NCBI RefSeq assembly: GCF_000801315.1
Contig: NZ_CP010057.1
Coordinates: 62,001 to 126,000, forward strand
Length of the DNA stretch: 64,000 nt
Reading direction: 5' to 3'
Origin: Hymenobacter sp. DG25B
Lineage (GTDB): Bacteria; Bacteroidota; Bacteroidia; Cytophagales; Hymenobacteraceae
Both the position numbers and the translations under genes were made by a program. Under the pieces are notes generated by a model. It saw nothing but the letters and a program-made list of their open reading frames with translations. It made no database searches and was not told where the DNA came from. Of this stretch, positions 1 to 8,338 are shown piece after piece (within the stretch, counting starts at the first letter, position 1; every line of letters begins with the position of its first letter).

Positions 1-140
1 ACATGCTCGACCACGGCCGGTGTCCAGCCCATGCTTTTGAAGTAGCCGAAGCAGTAATAGTAGATGTTAATGCCCATCAGCACAATGGCAAACAGGCGCA
101 TAAACTCCATGATTTTCCGTAACCCTTTCTCGTCTTCCAT
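1..140 (-). CDS. Conjugal coupling protein (TraG/VirD4-like, MobC type), N-terminal fragment
   Basis: Only the first 46 codons lie in the window; the gene runs off the left edge. The protein starts MEDEKGLRKIMEFMRLF and continues into an aromatic-rich membrane segment containing INIYYYCFGYF, followed by a short Trp-containing stretch. This resembles the YWFCY-type membrane anchor at the start of Bacteroidota coupling ATPases, which bring the relaxase-DNA complex to the type IV secretion channel at the inner membrane. The position, directly downstream of the relaxase gene on the same strand, fits this role. The ATPase domain is outside the window, so the call rests on the N-terminus and context. 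Confidence 0.7.
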   Translation of the reverse strand, partial: MEDEKGLRKIMEFMRLFAIVLMGINIYYYCFGYFKSMGWTPAVVEH

Positions 141-275
141 CGCTTGAAACGCTTGGTGAATCAAGCAACTTACCCCCGCCGGCAACGCCCGACGCGGATT
201 ATTTGACGAGCGGTTCAAAGTCAGCGGTGAGGTGCAAATCGGCCACACGAACCAAACCACTCCCCCGCCCAGAAC

Positions 276-1148
276 TCAACGCGCAGGCCCTTTCCTGCGG
301 GGGTGCTTTGGCGGCTCCGGTCTGCTTTGCCTTGGCAATGGGGGTAGTTCGACCACGGCGGGAGCAGAATCAGCTTCCGGCACTAGCGTGGCCTGCACTA
401 TCGGCGCGGCCAGGGCTTCGCGCAGCTGCGCCCCTTTATAGCCCACCTCCTGCCCCCTCACCGCCACGCCGTTTGTTTCAAAGCCCACCCCGCGTAAAAC
501 GCCGCCCTTGTCGTGGGTGTAGCGAATCCCAATCATCTCTTTTTGCAATTGTAAAGTCAGCCACTCCTCCCCTCCCCTATCAGGTTGGCTGAGTAAGTGC
601 TCCAACGTCCTGCTTACCTGCTCCCGCGCCGCCTCCTTCGTTGGGTCCAGCGCCCGCAGGCTGCGCCTTCGCTCGGGAATAGGGTCCATGCCCAGCTCCT
701 GACTTATCTGCCGCGTAATGGCTGGCTGCCGGTAGAAGTTATTATCCGTCCGCAGGGCCGGTCCCCCATCAATCGGCACCCGGTTCAGATAGATGTGAAC
801 GTGGGCGTGCCGCTTATCCCGGTGCTCATACACCACCACTTGGTGCCGGTCAATGGGCGCGCCAATCAGTTCGCAGTAGCGCTTAGCCGCCGCCACTTTC
901 TGCGCTTGGCTCACCACCTCCCCCGCCTTCCATGAGAGCACCGTATGCCACACTGGTTTCTGAATCTTTTTACTCTGGGCCGCGACGGCCCGCATGTCCT
1001 GCGCCATCTCCCTGGGACTACCCGGAATCAGATTAGCCACGACTAGAAGCGGAGCCTCGCCCGGCTCTTTGCCCTTGCCCTGCCGCTGCCCCGCACCGTA
1101 CGTTAGCGCCCCCTCGAAGTCATTACCGGTGGTGGTCTTTGCAATCAT
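276..1148 (-). CDS. mobB: Relaxase/mobilization nuclease (MobB-like)
   Basis: A 290-residue protein that would nick oriT and lead the strand into the recipient. The N-terminal half has relaxase-family features: an MIAKTTTGNDFEGALTYG start typical of Bacteroidota relaxases and a metal-binding histidine cluster HAHVHIYLN at residues 114-122, matching the HxHxxxN signature of the Relaxase family (PF03432). The C-terminus is Pro/Arg-rich and basic. Its start overlaps the stop of the upstream small mobilization gene by 4 bases (ATGA), so the two are probably translationally coupled. The protein is at the short end for this family, but no frame disruption is visible. Confidence 0.9.
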   Translation of the reverse strand: MIAKTTTGNDFEGALTYGAGQRQGKGKEPGEAPLLVVANLIPGSPREMAQDMRAVAAQSKKIQKPVWHTVLSWKAGEVVSQAQKVAAAKRYCELIGAPIDRHQVVVYEHRDKRHAHVHIYLNRVPIDGGPALRTDNNFYRQPAITRQISQELGMDPIPERRRSLRALDPTKEAAREQVSRTLEHLLSQPDRGGEEWLTLQLQKEMIGIRYTHDKGGVLRGVGFETNGVAVRGQEVGYKGAQLREALAAPIVQATLVPEADSAPAVVELPPLPRQSRPEPPKHPRRKGPAR

Positions 1149-1468
1149 ACCAAGTACCCTCTGATAATGGCCAGTGCCTGCACTAACTGGGCTTCGTGGG
1201 AACTAAAGGACTTGCCAGCCTGCGCCAGTCGAGCTATCTGATTCAGGTTAGTACCGATACCTACCAGTTGCCGTCGCAGCTCCGGCGGGATATTTTCTTT
1301 GACCTCAACTCCCCGGCCTACGTCGCGCAAATAAGCCGACACTTTTTTGTAGCCAGCGGCCGTTGCTTTTGCCTGCAAATCCTTTTTCTCATCCGGACTT
1401 ACCCGCACGTCAATACGCAAAGTACGGCCTGCTTCAACGCTAATTTCAGCTTGCTTATCTGGTTCCAT
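1145..1468 (-). CDS. Small mobilization accessory protein (MobA/MobC-like, ribbon-helix-helix)
   Basis: A 107-residue protein. Residues about 15-55 contain RIDVRVSPDEKKDLQAKA and a following helix, as in ribbon-helix-helix relaxosome proteins, and the C-terminal part has the NLNQIARLAQ motif of the MobC family (PF05713-like). Such proteins bind oriT and help the relaxase melt and nick it. It is first in a minus-strand operon with the relaxase (4-base overlap) and the coupling protein, and starts just next to the candidate oriT. In Bacteroidota naming it corresponds to MobA. Confidence 0.85.
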   Translation of the reverse strand: MEPDKQAEISVEAGRTLRIDVRVSPDEKKDLQAKATAAGYKKVSAYLRDVGRGVEVKENIPPELRRQLVGIGTNLNQIARLAQAGKSFSSHEAQLVQALAIIRGYLV

Positions 1469-1550
1469 GATGATTCTCGGGACATTAGCTTACCGAGGTT
1501 TACTAAAACTACTTTAGAATTTTGACTCACTAGATGCTATACGCTAAACT

Positions 1551-1637
1551 AGCAAGCCAAGCCATGTGAGCCTGCGAACTTGGCGGTGTCATTGAATCGG
1601 GCAAACGAAGTTTGTCCGGACAATGACATGGCTTGCT
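1551..1637. other. Candidate origin of transfer (nested inverted repeats)
   Basis: This stretch between the divergent mob and tra operons holds nested inverted repeats: an 8-base perfect pair TGTCATTG (1587-1594) and CAATGACA (1621-1628), an inner pair CAAAC (1602-1606) and GTTTG (1610-1614) with a 3-base loop, and an outer imperfect pair made of AAGCCATG (1559-1566) and CATGGCTT (1627-1634). A compact palindromic block beside the relaxase operon is where oriT normally lies. The nick site cannot be told from sequence alone. Confidence 0.45.
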
Positions 1638-1689
1638 GGACGATGAACGAGCTATTGGAACGGGGGCGTTGCACGGTGCTAGGACTAGG

Positions 1690-2130
1690 GCTAGGCTTAG
1701 TGAGTTATGCCACAATGCAACTTTAACCCTTTGCAACTTTACACCCTATGGTCTCAACAATTTTGCCTTTACTACATAGAGTCATCTCTGGTTAATTCTG
1801 CCACATTACCCCATTGCACCTTTGCAACTATACAACTTGAGACAGGACAGAACGCATTGCGCTTGGGCGTTTAGTTAATTGCACCAATACACCAAAACAA
1901 CTTTGCAACTTTACCACACAGCTTCTTCACAAATTTTTGCCATAAAGTTGCTTTGCAACAATACAACTAATTACCTTCGCCACATTACAACTAAACAACA
2001 TTGTCACATCCAATCTTTGTTGTTTTGCAACTTTGCAACTAGGCAACTTTTGCCTTTTGCAACAAAGCAACTTTATTGTGTTGCACCATTGCACCTAAGT
2101 GGCTATGCCACAACGCCACTTTGCAACTAA
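1690..2130. repeat. Degenerate GCAAC(TTT)-rich repeat tract upstream of traA
   Basis: About 440 bases without a convincing gene are dominated by variants of TTGCAACTTT, TTGCACC and TACAACTT, many spaced by about one helical turn (for example near 1710-1740, 1820-1845, 1900-1920, 1945-1970 and 2025-2100). The local base composition is much richer in A+T than the neighbouring genes. The tract ends about 35 bases before the traA (ParA-like) start. It could be a centromere-like or iteron-like binding array for the ParA partner or a replication/transfer protein. Open frames through it are by-products of the repeats. Confidence 0.6.
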
Positions 2131-2164
2131 CAATCTAACATCTTCAAACACTCTGGCCCTTCGC

Positions 2165-2949
2165 ATGAATCAACCCCACGTACTCGCATTTGCACCCAGA
2201 AGGGGGGCGCTGGTAAGTCGACCATCGGCACGCACATGGCCTCGGCGCTGTGCTACTACTATGGCTACAAGGTGGCCATGGTGGACTGCGACTACCCGCA
2301 AAACTCCTTGCACGCCTACCGCCTTGAAGAGCAGAACCGGCTGCAGTCGGAAGCGCCGTTTCAGGCCCGCCTGCTGAAGCAGGGCATCCCGCCGTATCCG
2401 GTTATCATTTCCAGCGTGGAAAAAGCCGTGAGTTCCATCGAGGGATTGTTTGAGCAGGACTATGATTTCATCCTGGTGGATACGCCCGGCACGGTGAACG
2501 TGGTGGGGCTCCCCGAACTGCTACGGCTGGTGGATTACATCTTTCTGCCGATTGAGCCTGACAAGGGCTCGATTGCCTCCACCATGTCCTACATGGGCAT
2601 CCTGGGTCAGTTTGTGCAGTCTCGCGATGAAGACTCCAACCTGCTGGGCTTCTACGCCTTCTGGAACAAGTTCGTGAAGTCCGAGAAGAAGGGGATTTAT
2701 GATAAGACGGAGGAGCTGTTTCAGGAGAAGGGCCTGCCCTTGCTCAAGAGCCGGGTGGAACTGCTGATGACCTACAAGGAAAACCGCTCCACGATGTTTC
2801 CGCTGCCGGAGCGTGACCTCAACCGCCTTGGCCTGGGCCAGCTCATTCTGGAAATCCTCACCCTCGTGGTAGGCGAGGGGGCCGTTACGCCCTCGGGTAA
2901 AACCATTGCGTTTACGGCCCCGGCTGTCGAGTCAGCCCCCGGCGCGTAG
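2165..2949 (+). pseudogene. traA: ParA-family ATPase TraA, single-base frameshift before the Walker A motif
   Basis: The start MNQPHVLAFA is read from ATG 2165, but the Walker A motif TQKGGAGKST lies in the next frame (2194-2223), which has no upstream start codon. One missing base near 2191-2196 explains this; with it restored the protein is 261 residues. The rest is a good ParA: DCDYPQNSL and a Walker B-like DFILVDTPG segment. ParA-type TraA proteins open Bacteroidota transfer operons and probably position or regulate the element. It follows the GCAAC repeat tract and precedes traB. It may be intact in the real molecule, since the same kind of one-base loss occurs in several other genes here. 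Confidence 0.85.
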
Positions 2950-3010
2950 CCTCACGGCCCATCCGCCGCTGCTTTTCCTTTAAAATTTCAAGCCTGCATC
3001 CTCCTTCATC

Positions 3011-3712
3011 ATGGCCAAAGCCTCCACCAAGAAACCTAAACTCACCCCGGAAGAACAAATGGCTGAGCTGGCCCGCCTGACGGGCTCCGTCGCGGCCATC
3101 AGCCACATGGGGACCAGTCAGCCCTTCGTACTGCCCACCCCGGCCCCGGAGGCTACTCCCACCCCGGCGACTACGGCCCCGGATGCAGCAGCGGTGCCCG
3201 TCGAAGCCGCGCCCCCGGTCCCAGCAGCAAAACCGGAACCGTCGGTGCCAGTCGCACCCATTGCCACCACGGAGCCCGCGCCTCAGCTTGCTGCGGCTCC
3301 CGAGCCATCCGCCAGGGCAGTGCCAGTAGAACCAAAGGGAGAAAAAGCATCTGCCGTGGTGGCACCGGCACCGCCGGCAGCTCCGGCGGCTGTGCTACCC
3401 GTTGCAGATGAGGAGGAAGAAGAGGCGGTGGCAGTGGAAGCTGCGCCGACGCCAGCTGCCACGGGGGACGGCAAGGATAAGCTGGACCTGACTTCCCTCT
3501 TTGCCGATTCGGCGGAGAAGAAGACCTTTCAGATTCGCATCACGGCCAGCCACCAGCAGTTTTTCCAGCAGATGGGCCTGCTGCTGGGTGGGGGAGCCTC
3601 CTCGACTGATGTTATTCACAACATCCTCGCCCAGTTCAAGGCGGCGAACGAGGCCCAGATTCAGAAAGCGTTTCAGCGGCAACTGCGCCAGATGATGTCG
3701 CCCAAAAAGTAA
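3011..3712 (+). CDS. TraB-like conjugation protein (tentative, DUF3408-like C-terminus)
   Basis: A 233-residue protein in three parts: a short Lys-rich N-terminus, a long low-complexity Pro/Ala/Glu linker (about residues 40-155) and a conserved-looking C-terminal domain of about 65 residues beginning KTFQIRITASHQQF. The C-terminus looks like the DUF3408/TraB domain that follows TraA in Bacteroidota conjugative elements, possibly a ribbon-helix-helix-type DNA-binding unit. It lies 61 bases after traA on the same strand. If so it would be the ParB-like partner of the TraA ATPase; that is inference from position. Confidence 0.6.
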   Translation: MAKASTKKPKLTPEEQMAELARLTGSVAAISHMGTSQPFVLPTPAPEATPTPATTAPDAAAVPVEAAPPVPAAKPEPSVPVAPIATTEPAPQLAAAPEPSARAVPVEPKGEKASAVVAPAPPAAPAAVLPVADEEEEEAVAVEAAPTPAATGDGKDKLDLTSLFADSAEKKTFQIRITASHQQFFQQMGLLLGGGASSTDVIHNILAQFKAANEAQIQKAFQRQLRQMMSPKK

Positions 3713-3886
3713 GCGTATCCGTTAGGGGCTATTTCGCCGGCGCGGCGCCATTTTGGGCCGGTCGGTTCTTCCTTCCCTATTTCAAACTATCCCCTCCGCT
3801 GCCGGCCCACCTGGGCAGGGTAGGGGAGGGGCCCTATTCTCTACCAGCAATGCGCAACAGCAGTACTTCCATTTCCAGCCCCCAAG

Positions 3887-5755
3887 GTGCGTCGAAGCGA
3901 CGTGGCGGGCGGTAAGCGTTTGACCGTGCTGGCCCTGCTGTGGGCCGGTACGGTAGCCCGCGCAACTGGTTTGCCGGCCGAAAACAGCCTGGCTTCGCCC
4001 GGGGACAGCGCCACCGTTGACTCGCTGCGCGAAGTGGCCCGGCGGCGGCAACTGCCGGACTCGGTCCGGTTTCAGACGTTACGCGCTTTAAGTGACGCGC
4101 TATTTGCGCAGGATGAGCCGGAGGCCCGCCGGGTAGGGGAGCAGGCCGTGCAGCTGGCCCGCCACCGGCGGGACTGGCCGCGCGTGGCCGATGGCTTGTA
4201 CCAGCTGGTGGTGAACTGTGAGCGGGCGGCCGACTACGTGGCCGCCATGCAGTACAGCCAGGAAGGCGCCGGCGTGGCCAGGGTGCACCGGCTACCCGAC
4301 GAATGGCGCTTCACGCAGTGCATGGGCCTGGTATCAGTGGATACCAAAGACGTGACCGGGGGCCTGAAGTACATGCGGCAGGCCTACCAGCAGCAAGGAG
4401 CCGTGGGCAACGTTCCACCCCGCGAGCGGGGCGGGCTGCTGCTCAACCTGGCCAACACCTTTCTGGTGATGCAGCGCTACGACTCGGTGCTGCACTATGC
4501 GACCCGGGCCCTGCCCTACATGCAGCGCGCCAAGGATGCCCGGGGCCTGGGCTACGTGTACCAGTTCCGGGGCGAGGTGTACGCCATGATTAAGCCCCAG
4601 ACCACGGCCACGCTGGATTCAGCGGCGACGAACATGAACCGGGCCCTGCGCATCATGCAGCGCCACGGATTTAGGCCCCAGACCGCCAGCTCGGCCCTGG
4701 CACTGGCCCGTGTGTACCGGCTGCAAGGCCAGCCGGCCGTCTCGCAGCGGATGGCGGAACTGGCCCTCACCCTGGCCCGCGAGCTGAAGATGCCCGACTA
4801 CGAGGCCGACGCGCTGGCCAACCTGGCCTGGGCGCACGCCGACCAGGGCCGGATGCGCCGCTCCTTCGACCTCGACAACCGGGCCCAGGACCTGCGCGAT
4901 TCTCTGTTCAACGGAGACAAGGCGCAGGCCCTAGCCCAGCTGCAGGTGCGCTACGACGTGAAGCTGCTGACGGAGCAGAAGCGGGCCGCCGAGTTTGAGC
5001 AGCGCAGCCAGCGGGCGCAGCTGCACTCGCTGTGGCTGCTGCTGGGCGGGCTGACCACGACCATCGGGGTGGGCAGCTGGCTGTACTGGCGGCTGCGGCG
5101 GCAAAAAGCCCTGCTGGCCGTGGCCAATCAGGCCAACTGCCGGTCCGTAGCCGAAAAGGAGGTGCTGCTGCAGGAAATTCACCACCGGGTGAAAAATAAC
5201 CTGCAACTGGTAAGCGGCCTGCTGGGCTGGCAGGCCAGCACCCTGCCCGAGCCTGCCCTGGTGGCCGCGCTAACCGCCAGCCGGGACAGAATTCAGAGCA
5301 TGGCCATGGTACATGAATTCTTATATCAAGCCGACAATCTGGCCGAAGTGCGCATGGACCAGTACCTGCGCGAACTGCTTGATTCTCTGAAAACGGCGCT
5401 TACTAAGCCCGAGCAAGCTATCCAGCTGAGTACGGACCTGGCCCCGGTAATCATGAGTCCCAAAGAGGCCAGCACGGTGGGACTGGTGGTCAACGAAATG
5501 GTGACCAATGCGTACAAGCACGCTTTTCAGGACCTTGCCCAGGGCAACCTGCACGTTTCCTTCGCCAGCCGCCCCACCGGCTTTCAGCTCACCATCGCCG
5601 ATGACGGGGCCGGAATGCCGGCCCAGGACGCGCCGGCGAAGGCCCACTCCCTGGGTATGCAGCTGGTCCGCACGCTCACCAAACAGCTGAAAGCGAAGCT
5701 GTCGGTGACCGGTTCCTTTCCCACGGGCACACGCATGGAGGTTACTCGTGAATGA
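3887..5755 (+). CDS. TPR-containing sensor histidine kinase (HisKA_2 type)
   Basis: A 622-residue kinase. A cleavable-looking signal sequence (about residues 1-27) is followed by tetratricopeptide-type helical repeats (about 60-350), one transmembrane helix (about 379-400), a HisKA_2 phosphoacceptor region with EIHHRVKNNLQLVSGLL (His near residue 431) and a C-terminal HATPase_c domain with NEMVTNAYKHAF and DDGAGMP. The TPR part would be periplasmic. The start used is GTG 3887; an ATG at 3850 is in another frame and reaches a stop, so the true N-terminus is uncertain. It is followed directly by a LytTR response regulator and sits inside the transfer operon, so it may control transfer (inference). 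Confidence 0.85.
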   Translation: MRRSDVAGGKRLTVLALLWAGTVARATGLPAENSLASPGDSATVDSLREVARRRQLPDSVRFQTLRALSDALFAQDEPEARRVGEQAVQLARHRRDWPRVADGLYQLVVNCERAADYVAAMQYSQEGAGVARVHRLPDEWRFTQCMGLVSVDTKDVTGGLKYMRQAYQQQGAVGNVPPRERGGLLLNLANTFLVMQRYDSVLHYATRALPYMQRAKDARGLGYVYQFRGEVYAMIKPQTTATLDSAATNMNRALRIMQRHGFRPQTASSALALARVYRLQGQPAVSQRMAELALTLARELKMPDYEADALANLAWAHADQGRMRRSFDLDNRAQDLRDSLFNGDKAQALAQLQVRYDVKLLTEQKRAAEFEQRSQRAQLHSLWLLLGGLTTTIGVGSWLYWRLRRQKALLAVANQANCRSVAEKEVLLQEIHHRVKNNLQLVSGLLGWQASTLPEPALVAALTASRDRIQSMAMVHEFLYQADNLAEVRMDQYLRELLDSLKTALTKPEQAIQLSTDLAPVIMSPKEASTVGLVVNEMVTNAYKHAFQDLAQGNLHVSFASRPTGFQLTIADDGAGMPAQDAPAKAHSLGMQLVRTLTKQLKAKLSVTGSFPTGTRMEVTRE

Positions 5756-5787
5756 CGAGCCACGCGGCATGCCCCTTATCCCACCCT

Positions 5788-6552
5788 ATGTCTACCATTC
5801 TCATAGTTGAAGATGAATTGCTTATTGCCGCCGAGATAGAACGCACGCTGGTTCGGCTGGGGCACACCCCGCTCGAACCCGTCGACAACAGCGATGAGGC
5901 CCTGCGCGTGCTGGCCACGCAGCCCGTAGAGCTGGTGCTGATGGACATCAATATTGCCGGCGACTGCGACGGCATCGCGGCCGCCCTGCTCATTCGCCGG
6001 CAGTTTGCCGTGCCCGTGGTATTTCTCACCGCCCGCTCCGACGCCGACACCCTGAACCGCGCAAAGCTGGCCCAGCCCTACGGCTACCTGGTCAAGCCCT
6101 TCACCGATGACTCCCTGCGGGTGCAGGTGGAGCTGGCCCTCTACAACGCCTACCAGGCCGGGCCCACCGGCCCTGTTTTAGATGCCGCCAATGCTGCCGG
6201 CACGGAAGTACTGGGGCCGGCTGAGCGCTGCCCCAAGTTCAAGGATTACTTGTTCGTGCGCAAGGGCTCCGGCCACGTCAAGGTGCTGCTCGCCGACATT
6301 CTCTACTTCGAGGCCCTGCAGAACTACGTGCGAATGCACACGGTACGGGAGAATTTCGTGTTCGACTCCACGATGAAGGAGTTGGAGCAGAAGCTGCCCG
6401 ACCAGTTTTTCAAAACCCACCGCTCCCACATCGTGAATCTGGACCACGTGCAGGCTTACGAGGAAAGCAGCGTGCTGCTGGGCAAGGAGTACGTGCCGGT
6501 GAGCCGCTCGTGCAAGGACGAGTTGAAGAACCGCATTCACCTGGTGGGCTAG
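5788..6552 (+). CDS. LytTR-family response regulator
   Basis: A 254-residue regulator with an N-terminal receiver domain (MSTILIVEDELL, phosphoacceptor Asp in VLMDINIAG near residue 53, KPF signature) and a C-terminal LytTR DNA-binding domain beginning around GSGHVKVLLADILYFEA. An in-frame ATG at 5752 overlaps the kinase stop (ATGA); ATG 5788 was preferred because the receiver domain starts directly there. It is the partner of the preceding TPR histidine kinase. An inverted-repeat terminator candidate follows, so this pair may form its own unit within the tra region. Confidence 0.9.
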   Translation: MSTILIVEDELLIAAEIERTLVRLGHTPLEPVDNSDEALRVLATQPVELVLMDINIAGDCDGIAAALLIRRQFAVPVVFLTARSDADTLNRAKLAQPYGYLVKPFTDDSLRVQVELALYNAYQAGPTGPVLDAANAAGTEVLGPAERCPKFKDYLFVRKGSGHVKVLLADILYFEALQNYVRMHTVRENFVFDSTMKELEQKLPDQFFKTHRSHIVNLDHVQAYEESSVLLGKEYVPVSRSCKDELKNRIHLVG

Positions 6553-6574
6553 TCCCCGCCCCAATGGCCATTTC

Positions 6575-6617
6575 AACGGCACGCAGCCCGGTTTTACCCC
6601 CGGAGCTGCGTGCCGTT
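6575..6617 (+). terminator. Stem-loop after the two-component genes
   Basis: A perfect 13-base inverted repeat, AACGGCACGCAGC (6575-6587) and GCTGCGTGCCGTT (6605-6617), with a 17-base loop, starts 23 bases after the response-regulator stop. There is only a weak T run, so termination is likely but not certain. Confidence 0.55.
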
Positions 6618-6693
6618 CGTGTGTCGGGGCTGCACCTCACCATTGAATTCTAACCATTCGTCAACTTTCTACCCAAGCGGTTTATAGCCCGGA

Positions 6694-6701
6694 TAGGTTT
6701 G
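6694..6701 (+). promoter_or_regulatory. Candidate Bacteroidota -7 element upstream of the second tra segment
   Basis: TAGGTTTG matches the Bacteroidota -7 consensus TAnnTTTG. It lies after the stem-loop that closes the two-component pair and 73 bases before the next start at 6774. No clear -33 TTTG was found, so this is a weak prediction of a second transfer-operon promoter. Confidence 0.35.
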
Positions 6702-6773
6702 TAGCGTCAAATCACGGTTTGGCAAGTTCACGCCCGGGCCGGTCGGCCTGGGGTGCCACGCTATTTCCCCGCG

Positions 6774-7601
6774 ATGCTCAGCGCCTATTCCTGGGGCCAG
6801 TTTGGCCTTTTCGTTTTGGTTGTGGTTCTTCTCTACTACCTGGTGGTGGGCCTGCTCTACTACCGGGCGGAACTCACGGCCCTGCTGACGCCGGGCAAAA
6901 AAATGGCCGGTGCCCAGCTCGCCGGCGCGAGCAGCAGCGTGGTGGCGCCTCCCTCGCTTGTGCGCCCCACCTCAGCCTTTGTAAAAGTCACGCCAGTGGC
7001 CACGGAAACCCAGGAAGACGCCGATAACGCGGAACGTCCCGAAGCCGGGGCGGACCAGAACCTGCCGGCAGCGGCCGAGCCGCTGGTCAGCGGGGCGCTG
7101 CCCGATTCCACCGGCACGGCCACTGGCCACGACGAAAGCACCAGCGACACCGCCCCGATGGAGGCATCGGCCGCCGCGGGTGACGAGGCGCAGGCGCAGG
7201 ATGAGAATCGCACCGAAGAAGCCGACCAAGCCGATGAGCACTTGGCTGCGCTGGTCCGGCGCGAAGCTCACAGCCTGCCCACGGAGCCTGTGACTGCAGA
7301 TACGGCCGCTGATGGGGTACTGGAGCCCGAAACCGTGCAGCTAGCCCCAATGGCGGATAGCTACAAGCCGCTGGCCACATTCGATGAGCCGGTGGCCTCG
7401 CGGCTAGACATTGTCCCTGTGGACCCGCCCAAGCTGGTGGCCGCTGCTTCGGTCGCCGAATACCTGACCCTGCTGCAAACCGGCCAACAGCCTGCACAGC
7501 CTATCGAGCTGGCCGGCACCAGCCTGGCCGAGCAAATGGCCCGGCAGATGGCCCTCAACCACGCCGAACTGGATGACCTGTTCGGCCCCGACGAGGAGTA
7601 G
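6774..7601 (+). CDS. Membrane-anchored acidic protein of the transfer operon
   Basis: About 275 residues. One strongly hydrophobic segment (FGLFVLVVVLLYYLVVGLLYY, about residues 10-30) is followed by a long Ala/Glu/Asp-rich, probably disordered cytoplasmic region and a short conserved-looking C-terminus with SVAEYLTLLQ and AEQMARQMALNHAELDDLF. ATG 6774 was chosen over a GTG at 6753 in the same frame. It lies 49 bases before traE. The position is that of traC/traD in other Bacteroidota elements, but I could not match it to a named family. Confidence 0.7.
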   Translation: MLSAYSWGQFGLFVLVVVLLYYLVVGLLYYRAELTALLTPGKKMAGAQLAGASSSVVAPPSLVRPTSAFVKVTPVATETQEDADNAERPEAGADQNLPAAAEPLVSGALPDSTGTATGHDESTSDTAPMEASAAAGDEAQAQDENRTEEADQADEHLAALVRREAHSLPTEPVTADTAADGVLEPETVQLAPMADSYKPLATFDEPVASRLDIVPVDPPKLVAAASVAEYLTLLQTGQQPAQPIELAGTSLAEQMARQMALNHAELDDLFGPDEE

Positions 7602-7650
7602 CCGGCGCTTCTTTCCAACCTCTCAGATTCCCGATTCCACTTCCATTGCC

Positions 7651-7968
7651 ATGACAAAGAAACCCTTCATTACCTCGCTGGCCCTCGCGGTCCTACTCCT
7701 CAGCTCGCAGTTGCTTTACGCCCAGACCGGGGGTGGCAATGGCACGGCCGGCATACAGGATGCCACCACCCAGGTCACCAGCTACTTCGACCCGCTGACC
7801 AAGCTCATGTACGCCATCGGCGCGGTGCTGGGCCTAGTGGGAGCCATCAAGGTGTATGGCAAATGGAACGCCGGCGACCAGGACACGCAGAAAACGGCCG
7901 TGTCCTGGTTTGGCTCGATGATTTTCCTGGTCATCGTGGCCACGGTGGTGCGCTCGTTCTTCCTCTAG
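7651..7968 (+). CDS. traE: Conjugation protein TraE (DUF4134)
   Basis: A 105-residue small membrane protein with a signal peptide (cleavage after about LLYAQ) and two hydrophobic helices, separated by KVYGKWNAGDQDTQKTAVSW. This is the DUF4134/TraE family, considered the VirB2-like pilin or pore subunit of Bacteroidota type IV secretion. The start at 7651 was preferred over an upstream in-frame ATG (7573) because it gives a normal signal peptide. It is followed 9 bases later by traF, as usual. Confidence 0.9.
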   Translation: MTKKPFITSLALAVLLLSSQLLYAQTGGGNGTAGIQDATTQVTSYFDPLTKLMYAIGAVLGLVGAIKVYGKWNAGDQDTQKTAVSWFGSMIFLVIVATVVRSFFL

Positions 7969-7977
7969 GCCGCCGCC

Positions 7978-8310
7978 ATGCCCATCTACGACCTCAATCG
8001 CGGCATCAACAAGCCCGTCGAATTCAAGGGCCTGGTGGGCAGCAACATCTACTTTCTGGCCGCCGGCATCGGGCTGGTGTTCGCCCTGTTCGTGACCTGC
8101 TACCTGTTGGGCGTGCCGCTGGTGCTCACCGTGCTGGTCACCTTCCTGGCCGGGGGCGGCATGTGGGCCGGGGTCTTTGCCCTGAACCGGCGCTACGGCG
8201 AGCACGGGCTGATGAAGGCCGCCGCCCGGCGCTCCTCGCCCAGGTACATCACCAACCGGCACAGCCGCTTATTCCAACGCCTCAACGAGGACCCGACCAG
8301 CCGCGCCTAG
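7978..8310 (+). CDS. traF: Conjugation protein TraF (DUF4133)
   Basis: A 110-residue inner-membrane protein with the family start YDLNRGINKPVEFKGLVG, two adjacent transmembrane helices (about residues 22-65) and a basic cytoplasmic tail. DUF4133/TraF corresponds to VirB3, which works with the VirB4-type ATPase encoded by the next gene (28 bases downstream). Length and motifs are normal for the family. Confidence 0.9.
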   Translation: MPIYDLNRGINKPVEFKGLVGSNIYFLAAGIGLVFALFVTCYLLGVPLVLTVLVTFLAGGGMWAGVFALNRRYGEHGLMKAAARRSSPRYITNRHSRLFQRLNEDPTSRA

Positions 8311-8338
8311 CGGCTGGTTTGGGTGCATTCTTCAGCTT

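Noticed and set aside
1879..2130. 83-residue open frame in the repeat tract
   Set aside because: Composition follows the GCAAC repeats (Thr, Leu, Cys rich) and no domain is seen.
5752..5787. ATG 5752 as start of the LytTR regulator
   Set aside because: Possible through ATGA coupling, but the added residues are not part of the receiver domain; ATG 5788 starts it exactly.
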